A DNA stretch of 61,530 nucleotides from Polyangiaceae bacterium (GTDB lineage Bacteria > Myxococcota_A > Polyangia > Polyangiales > Polyangiaceae), in the NCBI GenBank assembly GCA_022842465.1, contig JALHPN010000025.1, forward strand, positions 1-61,530, in the 5' to 3' direction. Below the pieces are notes generated by a model. It had not been told where the DNA came from, did not search any database, and worked only from the letters and a program-made list of their open reading frames with translations. A program made the position numbers and the translations under genes. Shown one piece after another: positions 36,012 to 43,500 of the stretch. How positions within the stretch are numbered: position 1 is the first letter of the stretch; every line of letters starts with the position of its first letter.

Positions 36012-36031
36012 CGCGCGCTCCGTGTCCTATC

Positions 36032-37153
36032 ATGCCCGCCGTGAAGTCGGGTATCGCGACGCCGCTCCTCGTGAGTCAGGTGAAGGCCACGGCGGGGTGG
36101 CTCTGGGACGCGCCGCTCGCGGACGTGCGGCTCTCCGTGGTCACGGACGCGCTCGACGCGGTCCTGGCGGCCGAGCGCGACCGCAAGGACAACGGCGTCG
36201 CGTACCTGCGCGCGCTCCTCGCGGCGCATTACGCGACCGTGGCGACGTTCGTGCCGACGGACGTGGACACGCGCATCCGGCACCACGCCTGGGCGCTCGT
36301 CGAGGACCCCGCCGCGCTCGCGCCGATGCTCGACGTGCTCGACGAGATCGCCGCGCTCGACCCACGGTGGGTGTCGGCACGCACGGTCGACGACGAGCAC
36401 GGGCACGCCCTCGCGGGTCATCAGGGGGAGTGGTTCTCGGTGCGCGCCGGTGCCCTCGGGAGAGCGCTGGTCCTCGGCGACTCGGACGTCGTGACGCGGC
36501 TCACGGAGACCATCGACGCGGAGCTCGAGCGTCACGCGCGCGTGTTCGACCAGGCCTGGAAGGCGAACGCGCCGGCCGAGCGCGTGCTGCGCATCGCGAC
36601 GATCCTCGCGCACAACCTCGGAGACCTCTCGCGCGTCGTGGAGGCGTGGCCCGGCAAGCCCGAGCTCGCCGAGCTCCGCGCGCGCTACGCGCGGCTCGGT
36701 CACCCCGACGCGCCGTCTCCCGTTGCGGCGTTCGTCCGCGCCGGCGCGCTGAACAAGGCGATCATGGCCCTCGAGAACCATCGCTTCCTCGCGCTCCGGA
36801 AGCCGCGCGCCCTCCGGACCTCGCGCGCGCTGCTCCTCCCGATCGGGCCCTGGTTCGACGCGTGGGGCGAGACGATCGCGCGTTCGCTCGAGCAAGGGGA
36901 CGTCGCCGAGGTCGTGGCCGCGCTCGTCGAGACGCACTTGTCCTCGCCGGACCAGCAAGGGATCCTCCGCGCCCTCGCAGGCATCCATCGCGCGACGCGA
37001 GGCGGCGTGGAGCTCTACGTGCCGGATCTGCCCGCGCGGATCCGCAAGGAAGCGACGCGCGGACGCGTGCGCGAGGCGCTCGACGTCACGCCCGAGCACT
37101 TCGCCGCCAAGATCGAGCGACGCTACAAGAACGAGCGCGAGAGGCTCGCCTGA
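36032..37153 (+). CDS. Conserved-looking cytoplasmic protein of unknown function
   Basis: A 373-residue protein (MPAVKSGIATPLLVSQVKAT) with no signal peptide and no recognised domain. It is predicted almost wholly alpha-helical, with long amphipathic helices (ADVRLSVVTDALDAVLAAER; RLTETIDAELERHARVFDQA; LRIATILAHNLGDLSRVVEA) and a basic C-terminal end (KIERRYKNERERLA). Codon usage fits the genome. It diverges from roxA with only 20 bp between starts and is followed one base later by the lipoprotein at 37155, so those two are probably co-transcribed. Function unknown. Confidence 0.65.
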   Translation: MPAVKSGIATPLLVSQVKATAGWLWDAPLADVRLSVVTDALDAVLAAERDRKDNGVAYLRALLAAHYATVATFVPTDVDTRIRHHAWALVEDPAALAPMLDVLDEIAALDPRWVSARTVDDEHGHALAGHQGEWFSVRAGALGRALVLGDSDVVTRLTETIDAELERHARVFDQAWKANAPAERVLRIATILAHNLGDLSRVVEAWPGKPELAELRARYARLGHPDAPSPVAAFVRAGALNKAIMALENHRFLALRKPRALRTSRALLLPIGPWFDAWGETIARSLEQGDVAEVVAALVETHLSSPDQQGILRALAGIHRATRGGVELYVPDLPARIRKEATRGRVREALDVTPEHFAAKIERRYKNERERLA

Positions 37154-37154
37154 G

Positions 37155-37730
37155 ATGCGCCATCGGCTCCTCCTGGCGTTCGCGGCTCTCACCGCCTGCG
37201 CCTCGCGCGCCCCGAGCTCGGCCGGCGGGCGTGACCTCGGACGCAGCGCGAAGGACGACGCGACGTCGGCCTCGTCGGACGCCGGAGCGCCGCGGGTGTG
37301 CACCTTCGACGTGAAGGATCTCGCCCCCTGCTACGAAGACTGCGACCGCGGCGTCGCGCTCGCGTGTCGTCTCGCGGCCGACCGCCTCGAGCACGGAGGC
37401 GACGGCGTCCCCCGTGACCCCTCTCGCGCCGTGACGCTCGACGAGCGAGCCTGCGAGCTCCGCGACGCTCTCGGCTGCACGAACGCCGCGCGCCTCCGAG
37501 GGCGCGGTGTCGGGGTGCGCGTCGACCGCGGTCGCCAGATCGAGCTCCTGGCGCGTGCGTGCAGCCTGGGCGAGGGATCCGCATGCGCCGTCGCCGCGCG
37601 CGCCTTCGCGAAGGGCGAGCCCGAGAAGGGCGTCGAGAAGGATCCTGCCCGCGCGAAGACGCTCTGGGAGCGCGCGTGCGTCGCCGGCGTCGAAGAAGCG
37701 TGCGCGACGCTCGAAGGCGCCACCCCCTGA
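37155..37730 (+). CDS. Sel1-repeat lipoprotein
   Basis: A 191-residue small lipoprotein (MRHRLLLAFAALTAC, lipobox LTA-C). After a Ser/Ala/Gly linker it holds about four Sel1-like helical repeats: VALACRLAADRLEHGGDGVP, DPSRAVTLDERACELRDALG, DRGRQIELLARACSLGEGSA and DPARAKTLWERACVAGVEEA. Each pairs a Cys between helices, a Cys-bearing Sel1 variant common in myxobacterial exported proteins. Sel1 scaffolds mediate protein contacts. The ATG is one base after the stop of the preceding gene. Confidence 0.8.
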   Translation: MRHRLLLAFAALTACASRAPSSAGGRDLGRSAKDDATSASSDAGAPRVCTFDVKDLAPCYEDCDRGVALACRLAADRLEHGGDGVPRDPSRAVTLDERACELRDALGCTNAARLRGRGVGVRVDRGRQIELLARACSLGEGSACAVAARAFAKGEPEKGVEKDPARAKTLWERACVAGVEEACATLEGATP

Positions 37731-37756
37731 GCTTCGTCGGCTATGCTGGCTCGGGA

Positions 37757-38029
37757 ATGAGCTCGATCAAGAAGACGATCATGAACCAGGGGATGAAGCT
37801 CATGAGCGATCCCCGCGTCCTCAAGCTGATGCAGGACGAGCGCGTGATGAAGGCCGTCATGCAGATGATGAACGTACCCGGCCGCGTCCAGAGCTTCACG
37901 AACGACCAGGTCGAGAAGCTCGCGAAAGCGATGAGCCTCGCGACGGAGGACGAAGTGAACGACCTGAAGCGTCAGGTCCGCCGGCTCGAGGAAGAGCTCG
38001 CACGCCTCGAGCGCGACAAGAACGACTGA
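37757..38029 (+). CDS. Small coiled-coil protein
   Basis: A 90-residue cytoplasmic protein. The ATG of MSSIKKTIMNQGMKLMSDPR is preferred; in-frame sequence upstream to 37559 is inside the previous gene and Arg-rich. The first 45 residues are a Met-rich helix (VLKLMQDERVMKAVMQMMNV) and the last 30 a charged coiled coil (DEVNDLKRQVRRLEEELARL). The layout resembles small phasin- or membrane-associated coiled-coil proteins, but no family is recognised with confidence. Convergent with the hydrolase at 38034 (4 bp). Confidence 0.65.
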   Translation: MSSIKKTIMNQGMKLMSDPRVLKLMQDERVMKAVMQMMNVPGRVQSFTNDQVEKLAKAMSLATEDEVNDLKRQVRRLEEELARLERDKND

Positions 38030-38033
38030 GAGC

Positions 38034-39104
38034 TCAGGCCGCGCGCTTCGTGAGCCACTTCGAGACGAGCGGCCACGTCGAGAGCGGGGCATCGCGGCCG
38101 ACGAGCAGATCGATGTGGCCGAGCGGCGCGGTCCGGTACGTCTTGTCGGAGGAACGGCTGCGTTCGTAGGCCGGGCGAACGCTGGCGGGCGGCGCGAGGT
38201 CGTCGTTCGAGCCGGAGAGGACGAGGAGCGGGAGATCCATCTTCTCGAAGCGCTCCTCGTAGTCGTAGTGATGGCCCCCGAAGCGCTTCTGGGCGGCCCA
38301 CTCGAACATGTTCCGGAGCTCGGCGATGCCGGCGCGGTCGAAGGCGAGGCGGAGGTGCTGCTCGAGGACCTCCGGTTCGAGCGCGCCCGCGTGCCAGCCG
38401 CGGAGCGGGAGCGGGTAGAAAGGGCTCTCCGCGACGCGCCGGAAGGCGTTCATCAGCGCGCCGAGCGGGTAGAGCGGGACGGGGAGCCCGACGTGCGGGA
38501 CGCCCGCGACCCGCAGCCCCTCGAAGAAGAGCGAGATCGCCTGCAGGGACAGAGAGCCGCGCGTGAAGTGGTAGGGGCTGCCGATCGAGGCGACGCCCGC
38601 GACCGCGCCCTGGCATCGCGGCGCGGCCGCGTAGCTGACGAGCCCGCCGAGCGAGTGCCCGACCAGGAAGACGGGGCGCTTGCCGGAGAGGGCTTGCACC
38701 TCCTCGAGCGCGCTCGGGAGATCTTCGGTGACGTAGTCGTCCACGTGGCGGGGCGACCGCGCGCCGAAGTGCCGTGAACGACCGTGACCGCGAAGATCGA
38801 GGTTGAAGACGTCGAACCCGGAGCGCGCGAGATGGTTCGCGAGGCTCCGCGCGGGGAGGTGCCAGGCATAGCGGTTCTGGCCGAACCCGTGGACGAGGAG
38901 GACAGGCGCCTTCGTGCCGCCCTCGTTCGAGGCAAGACGCTTCCTGACCATCGCGAGGGGGATGGCACCTCCGGTGACCACGAGCTCCTTCACGAACGTG
39001 GCCCGTTCGTGCCGGTCGATCGTCTGCTCGAGGGTGCGGCCGTAGAGGATCAAGGCGAGGAGGACCTCGGCGGTTGCCCACCGATCCCTCGTTAAGTGTA
39101 GCAT
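38034..39104 (-). CDS. Alpha/beta hydrolase, lipase/esterase-like
   Basis: A 356-residue alpha/beta hydrolase. The oxyanion segment is APVLLVHGFGQNRYAWHLPA, the nucleophile elbow VFLVGHSLGGLVSYA (Ser in GHSLGG), and a late Asp and His lie in LPLLVLSGSNDDLAPPASVR and APLGHIDLLVG, completing a plausible catalytic triad. The first 45 residues are an extra helical piece (EVLLALILYGRTLEQTIDRH) that may attach it to the membrane. It may act on lipid or polyester substrates; specificity is unknown. The ATG at 39104 lies 19 bp from the divergent gene at 39124. Confidence 0.85.
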   Translation of the reverse strand: MLHLTRDRWATAEVLLALILYGRTLEQTIDRHERATFVKELVVTGGAIPLAMVRKRLASNEGGTKAPVLLVHGFGQNRYAWHLPARSLANHLARSGFDVFNLDLRGHGRSRHFGARSPRHVDDYVTEDLPSALEEVQALSGKRPVFLVGHSLGGLVSYAAAPRCQGAVAGVASIGSPYHFTRGSLSLQAISLFFEGLRVAGVPHVGLPVPLYPLGALMNAFRRVAESPFYPLPLRGWHAGALEPEVLEQHLRLAFDRAGIAELRNMFEWAAQKRFGGHHYDYEERFEKMDLPLLVLSGSNDDLAPPASVRPAYERSRSSDKTYRTAPLGHIDLLVGRDAPLSTWPLVSKWLTKRAA

Positions 39105-39123
39105 CCATCCACCGAGCTTCCCG

Positions 39124-40101
39124 ATGCGAACCCGAACGCTCCTTCCCTTCGCCGCCGCTTCGCTCGTCCTCCTCACCAGTGCGGGCGCCGTCGCACAAAC
39201 GGCTCCCGCGACGAAGCCGACGAAAGCGACGAAGCCCGTCCCGAAGGCGGAGCCGAAGCCCGAGCCGAAGCCCGAGCCCGAGCCCACACCGGAGCCGGCG
39301 ACGACGGAGCCGGCGGCGACGGAGGAGAGCGCGACCGCGAAGCAGTCGGCCGTCGAGCCCCCGCCGGAGACGTGGGACATCAAGGACGTCGAGGAGAACC
39401 CGAACAAGACGTACCTGTTCGTCGGGCTCCGCTACCGCGGAAACGTCGTCCCGAAGTTCATGCTCAACGCCTTCGTCGACGAAGGGAAGACGATCTACTC
39501 GAACTCGATCGGCGTCCAGCTCGACATCCGGAAGAACGGCTTCTCGCTCATCCCGGGCATCCAGTACACGGAGTACGGAACGGGCGATCTCCTCTTCAAG
39601 CAGAAGGGGACGAACGACTTCGTCGGCAACTACACGCTCGTGAACAGCGGGCTCAAGGCGATCTACGTGACGGCGGACCTTCTCTGGTCGACGCCGATCA
39701 ACAAGAACTTCGCCTTCGAGTATGGCGCCGGCTTCGGCCTCGGCGTGATGTTCGGCGATCTCGTCAACAACTGGGTGGCGGTCGATCCGAACGGCGAGAT
39801 CGGCTCGGACAGCGGCCGTCGCTTCACCCGCTGCCAGTCCGTCGGGCCCGTCGGCAGCGGCTGCAACAAGGTCGATCACCAGAACTCCGCCGAGGACAAG
39901 GTCGGCAACTACGTCGAGAAGTCCTGGGCCGGCGGCGGCTCCGTCCCCAACGTCTTCCCCTGGATCGCCTTCCCGCAGATCGGCGTCCGCTTCAAACCGA
40001 TCAAGAACTTCGTCGGCCGCGCCAACCTCGGCTTCTCCCTCACCGGCTTCTGGTTCGGCTTCTCCGCCGAGTACGGCCTCGAGCAGAAGCCCAAGCCGTA
40101 A
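39124..40101 (+). CDS. Outer-membrane-type exported protein with Pro/Glu/Lys linker
   Basis: A 325-residue exported protein. The signal peptide MRTRTLLPFAAASLVLLTSA ends near AVA-Q. A Lys/Glu/Pro-rich linker (KPVPKAEPKPEPKPEPEPTP, about residues 40-65) could span the cell wall. From about residue 88, alternating beta strands with aromatic ends (TYLFVGLRYRGNVVPKFMLN; SIGVQLDIRKNGFSLIPGIQ; LGFSLTGFWFGFSAEYGL) suggest a small beta-barrel of the outer membrane, as in many myxobacterial OMP-like proteins. Two cysteines (RCQSVGPVGSGC) lie in a loop. Function unknown. Confidence 0.75.
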   Translation: MRTRTLLPFAAASLVLLTSAGAVAQTAPATKPTKATKPVPKAEPKPEPKPEPEPTPEPATTEPAATEESATAKQSAVEPPPETWDIKDVEENPNKTYLFVGLRYRGNVVPKFMLNAFVDEGKTIYSNSIGVQLDIRKNGFSLIPGIQYTEYGTGDLLFKQKGTNDFVGNYTLVNSGLKAIYVTADLLWSTPINKNFAFEYGAGFGLGVMFGDLVNNWVAVDPNGEIGSDSGRRFTRCQSVGPVGSGCNKVDHQNSAEDKVGNYVEKSWAGGGSVPNVFPWIAFPQIGVRFKPIKNFVGRANLGFSLTGFWFGFSAEYGLEQKPKP

Positions 40102-40311
40102 GAGCGGACCTCGGCTCCTCCCACCTTGTTCATGTGGCGTGGAGTCCTCCCCCGCGTCGAGAGCGCGGCAGAGCCGCGAAGGGGAGTCGCCTCTCGCAGC
40201 CAACCTCGGGGCGCGCGCCGCGACACCGTTCCGAGTCGGCACAGGCGGCGCAGGCCTGGAGGCGCTCTCTCCAAGCGAAAAGGGCGCGAGCGGAGCGTGG
40301 ATGCTCGGAAA

Positions 40312-40381
40312 GACCTGGCGAGGGGCTGACCTACTCGGGGGCCCCAAACCGCGTCGTCAGGTAGGAAGCTCTCGCCAGGTC
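40312..40381. other. Long imperfect hairpin, candidate structured RNA element
   Basis: Arms GACCTGGCGAG (40312-40322) and CTCGCCAGGTC (40371-40381) pair perfectly over 11 bp. Inside, GCT/AGC (3 bp) and CCTAC/GTAGG (5 bp) continue the stem across small internal loops, leaving a 26-nt loop that contains GGGGGCCCC. About 19 pairs stack in near register. It lies 200 bp upstream of the giant activator. Transcription is not shown by sequence. Confidence 0.5.
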
Positions 40382-40547
40382 CGTGGCACGCCTCGCCCGT
40401 CGCTCGAAATGGCTTGGGGGGAAGCCCCGCCGAAATGACCCCCGCGATCCGCACGACCGCGCCCCCATCGCGCAGGAGAGAGCGCCTCCGGGCCGAAGCC
40501 CTGCAGCCCCGAAGCGCCCGGTCATCCCACGCGATGGCACATTCTGG

Positions 40548-40569
40548 CGCTGGCACAGCCGTGCCAGCG
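40548..40569. promoter_or_regulatory. Perfect 9-bp inverted repeat upstream of the kinase-activator
   Basis: CGCTGGCAC-AGCC-GTGCCAGCG ends 12 bp before the GTG at 40582. It could be an operator, perhaps for autoregulation by the encoded HTH protein, or an RNA hairpin at the start of the leader. It does not match the sigma54 -24/-12 spacing. Confidence 0.5.
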
Positions 40570-40581
40570 TAAGATGGACGC

Positions 40582-43500
40582 GTGGACGAAAGGCCCTCGT
40601 TCCCGCTACCTGCGCGGTACCTCCCCGTGGCACGCCTCGGTCGCGGCGGCGGCGGCGAGGTGTGGGCGGTCCGGGACCGCCTCACGGGGGCCGAGCTCGC
40701 GCTGAAGGCCCTGGCCGACGACGCGGGCGAGAACGAGGTGATGGCGCTCGTGCGCGAGGCCGTGACGCTGAACGGGCTCGAGGGCGTCGGCGTGCCGCGC
40801 GTCCTCGCGTTCGGCAGCCTGCCCGGCAGCCGGCGCCCCTTCCTCGTTCGCGAGCTCGTCGCAGGCTCGAGCCTCGAGGACGTGCTCGGGAGCGAAGGCG
40901 AGTGGCTCCGCCCGCTCGCGGGGGCAGCCGATCAGCTGACCTTGCTCCATCGCGCCGGCCTCTTCCACGGCGACATCAAGCCCGCGAACGTGATCGTCGG
41001 CCCCGACGGCACCGGCACCCTCGTCGATCTCGGACTCTCCGCGCCGTGGCGTGAGGGCGGCACGCGTCCGAGAGGGCTCACGCCTCGCTTCGCGGCGCCC
41101 GAGCTCTTCACCGGGGAGCCGCTCACGGTGCGCGCCGAGGTCTACGCGCTCGGCGCGACGCTGGAGTACGCCCTCGGCAAGCGCGGCAAGGAGCTCGACG
41201 CCGAGACGCGGAAGGCCCTCGCGAAGATCGCCGCGCGCGCGACGGAGGAAGAGCCGGACCTCCGGCACCCGAGCGTCGACGAGCTCGCGAGCGCGCTGAA
41301 GAGCGCGGCCAAGCTCGAGACGCGCGCGTTCGAGCAGGGCGCGGCCTGGCCGGTCCTCGGCTTCGACGGCCCGGCCCAGATGCTCGCCTCGGACGTGAAC
41401 GCGCTCGCCCCCGGTCATGCCCTCGCGGTCGTCGGACCGAGTCGATCGGGCCGGAGCACGCTGGTGAGGCGCCTCGCCTGGTCGCTCGGCGTCAGCGCGA
41501 CCCCCGTGGCCGCGCTCGAGCCGCCGCGGGAGGGCGTCGGCAAGACCGACACGGAGATGATCGAGCTGGAGCTCGCGAGCTGGGGCGGCGCGAGGACGCC
41601 GGCAGCGGGCCTCGTCCTCGTCGTCGACGACCTCGCCGGCTTCGACGAGGACGCTCGCGCGCTCCTGCGCGAGGCCGTCGAGCACGGCGCCCGGCTCGTG
41701 GCCGTGGTCGGCGACGGCGAGAGCGACCGCGCGATCGTCGACGACCTCGCGATCGCGGGGGTCACCGCCTTCGAGGTGCCGCCGCTCGACCCTGCGAGCG
41801 CGTCCGAGCTCGTTCGGCGCGCGATCCCGTCGCTCCCCGACAAGCTCGCGGCCCACCTCCTCGCGCGCGTCGATCGACGGCCCGGTCGCCTCCGCAGCTT
41901 CGTGAGGCGCCTCGGCGGCGCGGCGGTCACGTCCGTCGAGGAGGTCGACGCGATCCTCGCTGCCCCGTCCGGCAAGAGCGCGCCTCTCGCCACGCGAAGC
42001 CGCGCCCAGCTCCGCGCGGAGCTCGAGCGGGCGCTCGACACGGGCCGGTTCGACGCGGCGGCAGAGCTCGAGAGCGAGCTCGGTCCCGAAGCGTCGAGCG
42101 AGGAGAAGGTCGAGCGCGCGATCGCCCGCGCGCGCATCCTCGCCGCCCGCGGAGACGCCGCCGGCGCCGGCGACACGCTCGACGTGGTGGAGAAGCTCGC
42201 GCGCGCGTCGGAGCTCGAGCGCGCCTGGAAGGCCGCCCGCGCTCGTACCTTCATGCGCGCGGGCGACTTCGGTCGTGCGGCCACGCTCGCCGCCGAGGTC
42301 CTCGACAAGGGGGCCGAGGACGCGATCACCGCCGACGCGCTCTCGGTTCGGGGGCTCGCACATGCCTACCTCGGCGAAGAATCCGCCGCGATCCCGATCC
42401 TCGAGCGCGCGCTCAAGGTCACGCGCGCGCTCGGTGATGCGCGGCTCGAGGCCGTCGCGCTCGGTTCCCTCGGCATCGCCCACCAGCGCGGCGGCCGCGC
42501 CCGCGAGGCGAAGAAGGCCTACGAGGATGCGCTCGCGGCCGCCGAGAAGGCTCACGACGCCTGGACGATCGGCTCGGCGCGTCTGAACCTCGCCGTCCTC
42601 GAGAAGGGCGACGGAGACCTCGCCGCCGCCCTCGTGCACCTCGAGGCCGTCGTCGATCTGGGGCGACGCGCCGGCGGGCAGATCGCGGTGCAGCAAGCGC
42701 TCTTCAACCTCGCGAACCTGGATCTCTACCTCGGTCGCTACGCGCGCGCCCACGCTTCGATCGAGAAGCTCGCCGAGCAACGGGACAAGCTCGCCGGGCC
42801 CTCTCGCGCTCAGCTCCTCGGCCTGCAGGCAGAGCTGGCGACGCGGCGCGGCGAGGTCGACAAGGGCGCGCGCCTCTACGAGCTCTGCGCCGACGCCTAC
42901 GAGGCCGTCGCGCGTCCGCTCGATGCCGCCGAGGCACGCCTCGAAGGGATCCTCGCGCGCGCGTTCTCGAGCGCGGACGCCGCCGTCACGATCGACGTCA
43001 CGGCGCTCGAGCGCGAGCTCCGCGAGCTCCGGCGGCGCCTCGGTGACGGAGGCTTCGGCGAGCACGAGGCCCTCGCCAACATCGTGGAGGGCACGCTCGC
43101 CCTCGCGCGCGGGGACGAGCCGCGCGCGCGCGCCTTCCTCGACAGCGCGTACGAGGGCGCCGAACGCGCCGGCATCCGCGAATGGGCATGGCGCGCGCTC
43201 GATGCACGGGCGCGGCTGGCTGCGGCGCAAGGAGCGTCCGCCCTCGCTCGACGGGACACCGACGCCGCGCTCACCATGCTCGAGGAGACGGCAGCGAAGC
43301 TCCCGCGCGACCTGCGGGAGGTCTTCTGGAACGACCCCCGGAGGCGCTCGCTCCGTCAGGCGCACACCGTGACCGCGCCCGCCGGCACCTCGAGCCCGCC
43401 CGGCGCTCACGCGACCTCCGCGATTCGGATCGGCGGAGGAATGTCGACGGCGATGTCGCTCGGCCGGAGCGCGATGCTCACGAGCATCGGCGCGCCGATG

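Larger units (their letters stand above)
40102..40581. other. Intergenic region, 480 bp, with two structured elements
   Basis: No gene is convincing between the outer-membrane-type protein and the kinase-activator. It contains a long imperfect hairpin (40312-40381) and a perfect 9-bp inverted repeat (40548-40569) just before the next start; TGGCAC occurs twice (40535-40540 and 40551-40556). Confidence 0.6.

Noticed and set aside
40342..40381. Resemblance of GTCAGGTAGGAAGC to the conserved SRP RNA hairpin
   Set aside because: The GGAA loop context and symmetric bulge of SRP RNA are missing, and the segment pairs better with the upstream arm of the 70-nt hairpin.
40535..40569. TGGCAC elements as a sigma54 -24/-12 promoter
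   Set aside because: At the required spacing the -12 GC is absent for both TGGCAC copies; the symmetry suits an operator or hairpin better.
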